This document shows, piece by piece, positions 21,438 through 33,732 of a stretch of DNA of 64,000 nt; position 1 is the first letter of the stretch, and every line of letters starts with the position of its first letter. Under the pieces are notes generated by a model. The model did no database searches, was not told the DNA's origin, and worked only from the letters and a program-made list of their open reading frames with translations. A program made the position numbers and the translations under genes. This DNA is from Isoetes taiwanensis (Eukaryota; Streptophyta; Lycopodiopsida; Isoetales; Isoetaceae). The stretch is from NCBI GenBank assembly GCA_021234155.1, contig JAJEKV010000017.1:17248372-17312371 (forward strand). Reading direction: 5' to 3'.

Positions 21438-24400
21438 CACTATAAGAGAAAGGGCCAATTAGTGTCATTGATTGTGTCAATTTTTGGCCTAGAATTGCAA
21501 CTCAAAATTTTTTAATAGCTGACACTATAAGTGTCAAAGCCCGCTGACACAAATGCGGCAGCGAGACTGTCACCTATAGTATCAGTCACCAAGTCACTTG
21601 TAATGCCACATATATTGTCACCTATAAAGTCGCACATAGTGTCACCTATAAAGGCAACTATAGTGTAAAACATTTTAGCAATTCGTACATCATCAATAAC
21701 ATCAACCACAACGTCACAATTAATGTCACATATAGCATCATCTATAGTTTCACTTATAGCGTCATTTGTAGGGTCACTGGTAACACCACTTGTAAGAATT
21801 TTTACAATAAAGCCATGCATATTGTCATCTCTAGTGCCAATTTGAATGCCATGTATATTGTCATCTCTAGCACCACTAGAAGAGCCATAAATAAAGCCAC
21901 CTATTTAGGAGATTGCCAAATTCCTCCGAGGTTAGGAGGAGATCAACTACAACCAAGAAACAACAAGAAATGAATGGGCTTGAGGATTTGAACCCCTTGC
22001 CATACAAATGGCAATACCAAATAAAGTGCAATTGCCGAAAGTTAAGAAAACAAAGCGCCAAAATATAAAAACCACCAGCCTCTAATGCTAACAAATGGAG
22101 CTGCAAAATTTTTAGGAAGTTTTGCAGCCAAACTACAAACCAATGTACAACCCAACATCCAGAAATTTAGATGAAAACAAAACACATGTATGCTCCATAT
22201 GAACTATGATTGTATTGCAACTACAAACGAAAAAAGCCCGTAGATTAGAAACCCCTGCTAAATTAACAGTTCCACAGTAGTTGCAAAGCCTGCAAGCCTC
22301 AAACAAATGAAAGCTTTCAGAAATCTGCCAAGCTTGCCAGAGAGACGCTTCTATAAGAAACTTAAGGGAGCTTCATTTCTTTGGCCATCCGGTCGCCATC
22401 GCCCAGAGTCAGTGCTCTACATCCTTGCACCAAGTGTGATCACTGCTTCCTGTTTCCTGAAAGAAAGAAGAAGAAGAAGAGATTTTAACGTCACACCACA
22501 AAAAAAAAGGCAGCATTCTCCTTTACATAGCCGGCCTAATTGGCTCTACCTACCTTCCAAAAAAAAAAGAAGTTATATCTAAAAATTGGTGAGTTTTCTC
22601 AGTCGGCACCTAACCAGCCCGTCCTTGCACCTGCATTTCTCTGAGAAATATGAATGCCATTTGTTACCTCGATTGCCCAAGAGGTTTGCAGCTGCCTAGA
22701 TCTGTTGCAAGAAGATCTTAGAACAAACCTAGAAACAAAAATATAAAATTTCAGGACTGTATCTACAAAATCGTAGCTGGAAGAGTCATCTGTAGAAGGC
22801 AAGCAAATACCTGGAATTAGAGTTTCCCAAATCATCCGGCATGTGAAAGCCATGGAAACCAAGCCTTTGAAGCAGCTCGGCCACGAGGCAGTAGCTGCAC
22901 GATCTTGCTTTCTTGCTTTTAACGTAACAGTTGCCCTAAATTTAAACCTAAGGGCCTTTTCGCACATTAGTTATCTTAAATATAATTGCATGTACCGAAT
23001 TCAAGTAAATCAAAAGGGTTATATCTTAACATGCTCGGTTAGCTTAAGTTCTACTCTAACCTTAAACCATGTTTCAATGTTAAAGCCTAACATTTTGTTA
23101 CAAACTTTAACAAACTCGATTGGAATTTTAACCCTACTGATCAAGGACGATTAGGAACTATTATAAGAATGACTAAGGTGACAAACAAAGCTTTTCTTAC
23201 AATCGAATCATTTGCGACAAGGTAGACTGTCTACTCTGGTGTGTGCATCTTCTTTTCTTGCTTTTTTTAAATTTTTGCTAATGGTAAAGATTACATAGTG
23301 ACAATTCTATTTTAAGAAGGTGTAGTAGCATTGGCAAAGCCCTTTTCTAGTACATATCAAAGACATGATGGTCCTCCTTGTCACTTTGGCGATAGTGGCA
23401 TTAGGCTTTCTCATGTGGTCCTTACAGAAAATTGCGGCATCTCCCTATAAATCATCTTAGGGATGCAGAAACTTCAGATAAGATGAAAGATGTCATTGTG
23501 TGGTATAGTGTTGCCCACAAATGAATGCAAAAGATCTGGAGTTTAAATTTGAAATGAGGGCGAAGGGTAAGCAAGCAAGCCGTGTGCTGAGAACCATGCC
23601 ATTGATCAAAGATTAATTGAACCTAATTGTCAAAGCTAGAACACATAGAGGTGTTCTATCTGTAAATAGGGCAAAAAAATTGCAAGAGGGACTTGAATAA
23701 CTTAAGGGGGATGAAGAGCATGTCTTTGCCATCGCAAGGTCCACAAACCATATGAAAAAGGGATTCAACAATCCATTGGAAATAACACCACTTGGACCAA
23801 TATATGCAAACTAGAACTGAGATGTTCTGCTTGTAAACAATGTCATTGTAGGAAAAAATACTTTAGATGTGACACTATACTTGTATTGTATAGTGGACTA
23901 ACATAGTTACTGACCTTTCATGGTGAAGACATGAACACAATTATATATAGAAATAATTGATGTTATCAGGATGGCCTACTATAGATGGTACAATATAAGT
24001 GAAGGAGTTGCTGAAATGTTGCATCTTCAATCATATTGTTAATCGTAACACTCATATATCACTACATGAACTGACATAAAGCTCGACATGACTGATGTGA
24101 CAACATCTGACAATTTTGTTGATACTAATAACAACATCTATTGTGGCATATACTAATGCCAAATAAGCATGACATAATTTGTGCCTCAAAAAATGCGACT
24201 ATATTTGATGCTAATAACAACACCTATGATGTCAGTAGGGGGTATTGACACTAATGCTAATGCTATATATGTCACAATTAGTGACACTATAATTGATGCT
24301 AATAGCAACACGTATAGCGTCATCACAAAGTTAGTGACATTGTTTGTATCACAAAGGGTGAGGCTATAGGTGACATAAACTGTGGCATCTATAGCATCAT

Positions 24401-24494
24401 CTACGGATAAATGTCACTAATAATGTCATAGTGTATACTTTTCAATCTTTTGGTGACATTTTGATGACACAAATTGACCCCTTCTCTTGTAGTG
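21438..24494. mobile_element. CACTA transposon, non-autonomous (3,057 bp)
   Basis: Ends CACTATAAGAGAAAGGGCC and, inverted, CACTACAAGAGAAGGGGTC, with a 3-bp target duplication CAT on each side (21,435-21,437 and 24,495-24,497). Subterminal GTCACCTATA/TGACACTA-type repeats occupy 21,490-21,880 and, inverted, 24,060-24,470. The interior has no transposase that I recognise; short frames there are not convincing. It was inserted into the 19-bp satellite. Confidence 0.9.
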
Positions 24495-24508
24495 CATGCC
24501 ATGTGGAC

Positions 24509-24970
24509 CAATGTTGTTAAAAAACCCGTTTTTTATTTTTAAAGTACCTCTATAAAAATCCTCACGTTTTTTAAAGGATTTTTATGATTTGGTATAGCAA
24601 AAAAAAAAAAAATAAAAAAATTGCACATTCTTTGCACTACTTTATTGGACATATTTGCTATTGTTGAAATGCACATTTTTGCTACAAGTTACAAGCCATA
24701 ACATGTCACCTAGCTTATACAAACATTAGAAAGGTGGTTCTCAAAAATATCCATTTGTTTTGCCATGCAACTTAAGAAAGTTGCATTATTATAGAGGTTC
24801 CAACATGAAGGATAAATAAAGAATATCATATATTTGGATAAAAAATATGTCGTGCTAAGGCTCCAACATAACACGTTTTTTAAGATTTTTTCCAAACATT
24901 TTAAAAATCTTCAAAAAATCTTAAAAAACGTTTTTTAAACGTACGGATTTTAACGTACTTAACAACATTG
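24509..24970. mobile_element. hAT-like MITE (462 bp)
   Basis: Terminal inverted repeats CAATGTTGTTAA and TTAACAACATTG, with an 8-bp target duplication ATGTGGAC / ATGTGGGC (one mismatch). The interior is AT-rich with no ORF, and the TTTTTTAAACG words near both ends are inverted relative to one another. The target is again the satellite. Confidence 0.8.
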
Positions 24971-24978
24971 ATGTGGGC

Positions 24979-25400
24979 TCCAACATGCCACCTAGGCTAC
25001 AACATGCCAAGGTGGCTCAAACATGCCATTTAGGCTCCAACATGTCAAGGTAGGCTCAAACATGCCAAGGTGGGCTCCAACAACATGCCACCTAGGCTCC
25101 AACATGCCAAGGTGGCTCAAATAAGGTGGCTCCAACATAACACCTAGGCTCAAACATGCCAAGGTGGCTCAAACATGCCACGTGGGGCTCCAACAACATG
25201 CCTCAAACATGCCATCTAGGCTCCAACATGCCAAGGTGGCTCAAACATGCCATGGCTCCACGCCACCTAGGCTCCAACATGCCAAGGTGGCTCATACATG
25301 CCTAGGCAACGCTGGCTCCAACATGCCACATAGGCTCCAACATGCCAAGGTGGCTGCCAAGGTGGCTCCAAATGCCAGGTGGCTCAAACATGCCACGCAG
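24979..25400 (+). repeat. 19-bp satellite, second block
   Basis: Continuation of the block at 21,175 after the CACTA and MITE insertions. It has more degenerate and partially deleted units in the same orientation. Open frames here are by-products of the repeat. Confidence 0.85.
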
Positions 25401-25499
25401 CTGGGATATAGACTCAAATGTAAACCCCGCGGAGTTACTAGGTTCTTGAAGGGTTTACGTTTTCAAGCTTGAGTTTTCGTCACTTGAACCGAGGATCTG

Positions 25500-25970
25500 G
25501 ACGGGGAGTTGCAATTGGTAATGTGGAGCAAAGAGAACTAACAAAATTGATTTTGGATTTATTCTCTTCCCGATCTGTGATTTAGAATTCAATAGCAATT
25601 TTTGCAGTAGCAATCATGTTTGGGACAATTCGGGATGGCCGGTAGACTGAAACTCCATTTTTTAGGTGGTCATGTCTCTACATGCATGTCTAAAGATGGT
25701 GCATCAAGTTATCCATGCAAACGACCACGTCTCAACCTCCAAAATGTAAACCCTATGAGTTACTAAGTTCTTGTAGGGTTTACGCTTTGGAGGTCGATAC
25801 CATGGTCGTTTTTATGTTTAACTTGGTGCACCATCTCTAAACATGCATGCAGGGTCATAGCAACTAAAAAAGTGGAGTTTGGTCTATCGGCCATTCAGAA
25901 TGATCCAAAATAATATCTTGCTACTGCAAAAGCGGCTCTGCACCTCTAATTGCCACATCAGGAGGAGGAT
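25500..25970. repeat. Foldback element (about 470-bp imperfect hairpin)
   Basis: The left half (GTTGCAATTGGTAATGTGG, TTTTTGCAGTAGCAA, GATGGCCGGTAGAC, AAACTCCATTTTTTAGG, AGATGGTGCATCAAG, AAAATGTAAACCCTA) is repeated in inverse in the right half (TAGGGTTTACGCTTTGG, CTTGGTGCACCATCT, AAAAAGTGGAGTTT, TCGGCCATTC, TTGCTACTGCAAAA, CTAATTGCCACA). The apex lies near 25,770. It could be a MITE or a source of hairpin small RNA. No coding potential. Confidence 0.75.
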
Positions 25971-27100
25971 AGATCCAAACTCCAATTTGCAAAAAATATG
26001 GGAGATGACATGGCATGAGTGGTGAGGTGGAAAAACATGAGGGGGTGGAAAAGTGGAGAATTTGCCTAGACAATTTTGCAACCTTTTATAAAAGCATATT
26101 TCTCCATGGTGACATGGCCCATTTCTTTTGATGGTGTGGCAAATCAGTGCAAGCAAGGTGACATGGCACTGGAAAATGATGAGGTGTCATAAGAAAGAGA
26201 AACCAAACTTCCTTTATAAAAAGTTCCTTTATGAAAAGGTGGCTATTTGCAAAAAATATTGGTGATGACATGGCATGAGCATGTGAGGTGGCAAATATGA
26301 TGATGACGTGGCAAAACATGAAGGAATTGAAAAATTCAAACTTTGCCTAGCCAATTGAGGTTAAAAGCAGCCTCAGCTTTGGGCAAACTATCTCCCGATC
26401 TTTGGCAAGCGTATCTTCCATGAGAAATTCAATAATAAAATTCTGCATTAAATGCCAATATGGAGTATGTATATTATGTTTGATAATATTATAAACTCTT
26501 CAACCTTTTCCGAGTTCAATTGTGTAGATCCCTTGGATCTATGGCAAGAAAGTATAAACTTTCCGTTAAATATGTTTAAGCACCGTCAAATAAGTGTAAA
26601 AGCTCTCACTGCCTGACACGTCACTATTCATCATCATTTAGAAATGCCATCTCATCACGAGTATGTTTTTGCTGTTACATTGTTCAAGGCATGATCATTG
26701 TTTATGACCGTTCCATCCATTAGTTCACAACTTCGAAAGGCAATTCTACAAAAGAACTTTAAGCACAATTTACTCTACATGTACTCTGCAGATTCAACAA
26801 GTATTAGACAAAGCATATGAAATTGAATGATTATATCGTCATATCCCCTCCTAAGATAAATCCACTAATTTGAGCATACTTGTCCCTTTGCTTCCATAAA
26901 AAAACAAGGTGCGCACGAAGGGTTGCCCTCTGGTGGTCTAAGAGTGTCGTTTGGTCGTTTGTTTCTTGAAACTAGATATTTCTCTGGGAGGAAAATCTAA
27001 CGGAAATGCATGCTCTTAAAGGTGGCATAATCATGCTCTCAAAGCTGGTAGTAGGTGCAATTCTAGTTAGGAAAGGTTGGCAAAATTATGAAGTGAATAA
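25971..27100. other. Non-coding stretch with a local duplication
   Basis: No gene seen. A segment near 25,990-26,040 (TTTGCAAAAAATATGGGAGATGACATGGCATGAG, given here only as an outline) recurs near 26,246-26,290 with few changes. The rest is unremarkable AT-rich DNA. Confidence 0.5.
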
Positions 27101-27607
27101 TCTAGTATATACTATTAAACTTTTCAATTAACGTAAGCTTACCCTTACTAATCCCCATATGATCCCTTGATACAGTAAGAATACATAAATTTTGAGTTGT
27201 ATTAACATACTGCACAATGCTGGTGTGTAGGTACGGCCCCTAAGGAGACAAACCCTCGCTCATGTGTTTATTTTTTTATATTCTAAGTATATGTTGAAAT
27301 ATGCCTAGAATATGCTTGTGGGCAAATTATTAGATTGCATTGGTTTAATGTTTAAGGTTGATTACCCTAGATTCCATGCAGTCTATTATATCTACCCATT
27401 CTATCCAACACTATGTTACTACCCATTCCATGTGCATATGGCTAATGCAATGCATCTATTAAATGCTTTACACTTGGGCAATACCTACGTAACATCTACA
27501 AATACATCTACATTTATAGCTTATTATTCTGTCTACAAAATCCATCACTTCTACTCATTCTAAACGTCCACAGCTAATGCCCGGCATCGCCGGGCACACG
27601 TTTCTAG
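27101..27607 (+). mobile_element. Short non-autonomous Helitron (507 bp)
   Basis: Starts TCTAGTATATACTATTAAAC after an A. Ends with the hairpin GCCCGGCATCGCCGGGC, a short spacer and CTAG before a T. These are the standard Helitron 5' TC end, 3' hairpin plus CTAG end, and A/T insertion site. No Rep/helicase gene is present. Confidence 0.85.
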
Positions 27608-27761
27608 TTCTTCTATAAATCATTTGGCGCATCATAAGCTACTTATAGGATTAGCATGTTTTAAGAAGCTCAAAGGGCAAAAGATGATTATCTTACCTCA
27701 ATGAGTATCAATATCAATATTGTTATAGTATTTGGCACATCACATATTGACACCTCAATTT

Positions 27762-28034
27762 TTTTTTTTTTTTTTTTGAGAGTAAGAGTAAGTTTTTCCA
27801 TTAATCAAGAAACACAGTACATAGATCTGCTTTGATCAGCAGATTAAAGCATATCAAAGATCTTTATACATAAACGTCCATCAAAATGTTGTGATGTGTA
27901 GTATGAAGAGTATGTAGCAGAAATTAGACCCTGAGGTGATGTGAATTGGCCAAAAGATACTTGTTGAGTAGAAATAGTCTTCCAAAAATAAGATAGTCTT
28001 CAAAAATGTGTGGAGATCGCGACCCCAACCAGTA
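27762..28034 (-). mobile_element. Short poly(A) retroposon (LINE end or SINE)
   Basis: About 270 bp bounded by a 16-bp direct repeat ATTGACACCTCAATTT (27,746-27,761 and 28,035-28,050). It begins on the plus strand with a poly(T) run, that is, a poly(A) tail on the minus strand. No tRNA-type promoter boxes and no ORF, so a 5'-truncated LINE or an unusual SINE. Confidence 0.8.
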
Positions 28035-28199
28035 ATTGACACCTCAATTTGACCTATTCAGGCTGCCATACCAAATGTGTTAGTCATAATGCGAACTTGC
28101 GTGAAATATGCTTCCAAAAAGTTTGATGAGCTTGCTGCCAGCTTCACTAACAAGTTTACGACCTGTTAAAAGAGATAAACATTTATTTATAATGTACCT

Positions 28200-30619
28200 A
28201 CCTTTGCTAATTCTAGAGTTGTTGGAGCGGCTCCCGGGTGCGCGCTATTTTACGAAGATTGATCTTTGAGGTGTCTACAATCTCATTCGAATCCGAGGGG
28301 GTAATGAGTGGACAACATTTTATACTCAGTATGGCCATGTTGAGTACACAGTTATTCCCTTTAGGCTTACCAATGCTCCAACATTATTCGAGTATATGAC
28401 CAACAATGTCTCCCGGGAGTTCTTGGATATTATTATTATCATCTATTTGGATGATATCTTTATTTATTTTAAGATTCTTGAAGAATATGAGAGGCATGTT
28501 CGATAGGTCTTTAGAAGCTTTGTGAGCATAGGTTATATGCCAAACTTGTAAAGTGCCAATTCGATTAGGATACTGTGGAGTTTCTTAGCTATCATATCAC
28601 TCGTCACGGAGTTTATGGATCCCGAAAAGGTCAGCACTATTTTGGAGTGACAAACAACTTCTTTGGTCCGAGATGTTCAGTGTTTTTTTCGGATTTCCCA
28701 ACTTCTATCAGCGTTTTATTCGGGATTATTCAGAGATTGCCCTTCCTTTGATACGCCTCACGGCAAAAGATATACCATTTGAATGGAGCGTGGAAGCAAA
28801 AATTACTTTCGTTACCCTGAAGCATATTTTTACCACAGCACCAGTTCTTTCTCATGCAGTCCTTCATGCCTCTATATTGTCGAAGCATATACTTTTGATT
28901 TTGCTCTTCATGGTATCCTGTCACAGAGGGGATGACCATGAGGTACATTCGATTGCCCATCGCTCACGAAAGTTTCAGGCTACCAAATTCAACTATCCAA
29001 TTTATGACAAAGAGTTGTTGGCTATAGTTGATTCTTTTGAGAAGTGGAGATGGTTCCCAGAAGGATCTTTTCATAAGGTCACGGTCTATACGGATCATCG
29101 AAATCTGGAATATTTTCAGTCTGCTTAAGTGCTCAACCATCGCTAAGCCCAATGGCATACTCGAGTATTATCCCACATTGATTTCGTGATCAATTATCAT
29201 CTTGGACCTCTCCAGGAGAAGCTTGATGCCTTTCGATGCTCCTACCTTGAGCCCAAGCCATGTGACCCCTCGTTTAATCCAACAATCACAAGTTATCTTA
29301 GGGCCTGATCAGTTCCAGCTTATGACCACCATTTTGTCGAGATGCCTCATGATACATCCTTGTTGGAGTCTGTCCAGGCATCCTGCCCTCCGATCCATTG
29401 GCTCAAGATGTACTTTCACATCTTAACTCAACATCATCTTCTTGACAAATGCAGTCAAACTATGATCATTTTGAGATTCGAGATGGATTTTTGCTCCGCA
29501 ATAGGCTTCTGTATGTTTCAGATGGTGCTTCTCGACTTCGGTTTCTTCAGGCTTGTCATGACTCACCTATGGCTGGATATTTTGGAGTAGCCAAAACTCT
29601 TGAACTTATTAGTCGAGAGTATTAGTGGCCTAGACTTCATCACAATGTTGAAGCTTTTGTTCGATCCTGTGATATCTGCTGTCAAGTAAAGGTTCTGAGA
29701 TATCTTCCTCATGGTCTTCTTTAGCCACTGTATGTCCCAGATGGACCTTGGAAGAGTATTTTTGTGGGCTTTATTTTGGAGCTGCCACGCTCTCCGGGAC
29801 ATGATGCCATTATGGTCATTGTTGATCGCTTCTCTAAGGTGGATCATTTTATTCCCTACAACATCACCGTCATAATCACCAGTGAAGGCACAACTGATAT
29901 TTTCTTTCATGAAGTAGTCAGACTCATGGACTACCAGACACTATTATCAGTGATCGTGGACCCCAATTTGTTGTAGGCTTTTAGAAGCAGCTTTTGGAGT
30001 TATTGTATATTGACGGCTCACTGATATCTGAACATCATCCAGAAAGTACTTGGCAAGTAGAGCGCACCAATCAGACTCTAGAATAATAGTTTTATTAATT
30101 ATCAGCAGGATGATTGAGCCAATTATCTTCCACTAGTTGAGTTTGCCTATAATAACTCAGTACATGCTTCCATCGACCAGACTCCATTCTTTCTGAACTC
30201 TGGCCAACATCCTCGTTAGTTCCTTGGTGTCGCTGGCAATGATCTATCAATCCTAGTGCCGAGTCCCAACTTGAGAAACTCTAGGCACTTCAATCAGATT
30301 TTCAACACCATCTTCTCTGGGCACAGAAACGCTATCGGCGTTATGCCGATTTACATCAACAAATAGCTCCTACATTTCATGTTGATGACCTTGTCTGGCT
30401 TCTTCCTAGGGACGTTCCTACCTCACTTCCCTGCAACAAGCTTGACTATCATCGTCTTGGTCCTTATCGGATCACGACCCAAATTAGTGATGTGGCATTC
30501 AAGCTCGAGCTGCCTTCCATCCAGTATTTAATGTTTCGCTCTTGGATCCCTACACGGTCAATCCTTCCCCCGGATCGCGTTCCTTCGCCGCCACCACAAG
30601 TGGAAATTGATGATCATGA
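28200..30619 (+). pseudogene. pol: Element C RT, RNase H and integrase, part 3
   Basis: Degenerate but continuous pol of the fungal-type chromovirus C. RT: LLERLPGARYFTKIDL and the catalytic IIIYLDDIFIYF (YxDD) near 28,440. RNase H: NYPIYDKELLAIVDSFEKWRWFPEG and VYTDHRNLEYF near 28,990-29,120. Integrase core: IFVGFILELPRSPGHDAIMVIVDRFSKVDHFIP near 29,750-29,850, with later blocks [30 protein letters not shown] near 30,120-30,220. It stops at DDHE where the CACTA element 30,620-37,841 is inserted, and continues with EFEVEEILDSKL at 37,842. Many stops. Confidence 0.88.
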
Positions 30620-31109
30620 CACACTAACCCCAAAATTTGCTCAATGTGTAGTTTTTTGCTGTTGTTTCTGCAAAAAAACAACATTTAAAGACCACCCATA
30701 GTATTGTTCCGAAAATGCTAGAAACAACGTGTAGTTTTTGTATCAAAAGTCTATGCATAGAAATTTGATAGTCCTGTTAATAAAATTCAATGCGTTGTTT
30801 TTGGGTGTTGTTTTTACTAAAAATAACATATGGTTTAACAGAATATCCACATGTGGTTTTTTTAAGTAGTAGTTGTTTTTAAGTATTGTTTTTACTAAAA
30901 ATACATGTGGCTTAACAGAATATCCACGTGGATAGTAGTTGTTTTCAAATGTTGTTTTAACTAAATTATATGTGGTTTAAGGAAATATCAACATGTGGGT
31001 TTTTAAAATAGTTGTTTTTAAATATGGTGCTTTTCAAATAAAGACACATAGTTTTAAAGAACTACATGTTGTTTTCGTGTATACTACCAAATAAAAAAGC
31101 ATTATTTTA

Positions 31110-33732
31110 GCTAATTAAATATTGTCACGCGGCATTTTTTTAAAATTAAAAAAAAAAATGTTTTTTTGCATAACCTTTTGGGAGTCGAACCCAAACAATC
31201 CCATAAGGCATTATTAAATTGCAATCCACATTAGATTAAAACATTATGTTTAAAATATTACATCAATGGTCAAGGTTTAAAACAATTAAATAGTTGTTAA
31301 GGTTCACAACATTTCGTGTCTATTTCTTTCCATCTGGTTCTCAAACCAAATCAGTTAAAACAGTATTCCTTCCCAAATTTATAGAAATGTCTACAATTTT
31401 TCCTTTATCAGATTTTGTATTAAAGATCAGATAGACCAAATATGCTTCTAGAGCTGTGAAAGCACATCCGCTTCCTTGAATGCTCCATCAGGACCTATCC
31501 TTTCCGGATCTGTGCAAGCCCTAACCTGTCATTCAACCGAATCTTAGTTCTCCAAGAAAACTTTGGCAAAACAGGAAAACAAAAATAAGGTTACCTGACA
31601 AGAGCTCTTGGCAATCATTTTGCTCTTGGCTAAACACACGGACAAGAAGTCCTTCCTGCATACAAAAATATAAGTCTGAAAAAGAATAACAAGGGGATAA
31701 ATATCAGAGGTAATAGAGATTCTTATCTGACATTGCCAACTGTTATGCGCAATAACTTCATTTTTGCAAGCCCGGTTATGCTTGCTCGAAGAAGCCAAAG
31801 CCAAACTTGGTCGTGAACAAAAAGTACATAGCAGGGATTTTCGCCGGTTCCAGCTAATAAAAATCCCCGGCGAGCAAATAAAATTAAAACACACAGACTA
31901 GGCATAAACACTACGGGAAATCTACAAACATCTCGAAATATGCTTCGTAGTGCTTTTTTCATAGTACCTTTGTATCGACGAGTAAAACGGCCCGCAATGT
32001 AACCTCCACTTCTGCTTTTTGCCTCGAGCTACAATAACTCCTCATACCTGTTCAAGAAGCAGCTTTTAGGGCCATTAAATTGGGCGCCACACTTCTGATA
32101 TGAATTATAGCGGCCGATGAGGTCGTGAAGAAAGCCGCCATTCGCCATATATTTGGAGGATTCAAGCCATTCGCCTTAGCCGAGCCATTTCGCCATTTTG
32201 AGCTGTTTGAACCGCATGTTTGAGCCGCCATTCGCCATAGCTGGAGTCATTCGCCATAGCTGGGCGCAATAGTGGAATAGGCTCCATAGCTGGGCGCAAT
32301 AGTGGAATAGCTGGGCGGCATAGCTCGAGCGGAACAGTCCCGTTAAGGCGGGAATAGTTCCTATGGTGGGTTAAGGCGGGAATAGTCCCGTTAAGGCGGT
32401 TAGGCGATGGAGGCAGGAAACGTCTCGTTAATTTGAACGACCAATAAAATGATAGGACCTGGATCAAAATCCGGCCGCCCATTTGGCATTAATCTCGCCA
32501 TTGAATACATGGGTTTCTTATGGTGTATTATGATTTATTGCTTGTATTATGGTTTATGGGCGTTAGATGGCGGCACCTTCTATTGAATATCTTTGGCTAG
32601 GAAGATCCAAGCCACTTAGAATGGGGGTCGATATGGGGTCAAATTGACCCCAATTAATAAGGAGCCCTTTGCACGGAACCATGGCTTGAAGCAAAATATA
32701 GAAGATTAATTGAAACTGTATCAACGACAATCATTGCAGCCTTCAATGGTGCAAATTCGACCGCCGCCATAGCTGTGACACTGCTCAACAGTTACAAAAC
32801 TATAATTCTGATGGGTGCGGGCACGCCTAATAGAGCTAGAAACAGGGGAATCAGAAATGGAACTTAGGCTACAAGGTGAAGCGAGAACTATATTTGTTCC
32901 TAGCAATGGTGTTACAACCGCAGCCTACGATGCTAGTCATTAATCACTTCCAACCATTTTCAAGCCAGGAGGAGCAAAGGGGAGCTTTTGGATTCATCAA
33001 ATCCCTCGTCCAAGGAAATTGAAGGCACCCTTTGCATCGATCCCCGACCTCGAGAGAAGATGCTTGAGCATTTTGGCAATATAAAAACCAGACTACAAAA
33101 AATTGCCCAGTCTTTTCCCCTTCCTCTCATTTCAAACGCATTCGACAAATTTCCCAAAGGCCTTCTCCCACTCCGATTTACCCAAACACCAATCCTTGCA
33201 ATGGATGGACTCCACAAATAGCCGAAGATTTGAAGAAGCTACTGCAAATTTGAAAGAAGGACCTGCCCCTCCCCTTCATCGCCATGCCGCCACCTTCAGG
33301 ATCCGGAATTGGAAAGCCGTTGGCTGCCCAACATGTGCCCAGGGCACACGCGCGATGCTGTCCACATGATGCTATCCACAATCTGACCTTAAGGAACAAA
33401 AAAATACGTCTTCTTCCCCAAAAGCAACTGCCAGCGTCAGCTTCGTACTAATTTAGATACGAATACAGCAGCACACCTTCACAATTCTAGAGTTATAAAT
33501 ATACGGTTCTTCATCGGGACCACATTATTATTAGATAGTATTGACATCAACTAAGGTCCAGATTCCACTACGCCATCCGTTCTACAGGGACGAATCGGGG
33601 AGCCACGAGTGTCCAATTAACACCATTGTTGGGATTCAGTCGCAGTCTGAAGTTCCCGATGTGGAGCGACATATCACAAAAGTTACAGCAGGGGGATCTT
33701 GCCAAGGTGACGTTGGCAAATTTTGGGTGACA
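31110..33732. other. CACTA interior with possible captured exon
   Basis: No complete gene. On the minus strand 31,655-31,595 is a 61-bp stretch bounded by TGCAG and GTAACC, open as EGLLVRVFSQEQNDCQELLS, which looks like a captured exon of an unknown gene. At 32,160-32,420 there are short degenerate repeats (GCCATTCGCCATAGCTGG, TTAAGGCGGGAATAGT). The other frames are unsupported. Confidence 0.35.

Noticed and set aside
31183-31196. tRNA-like T-arm (GGGTTCGACTCCC on the minus strand)
   Set aside because: Isolated word with no A box or acceptor stem; at most a SINE trace.
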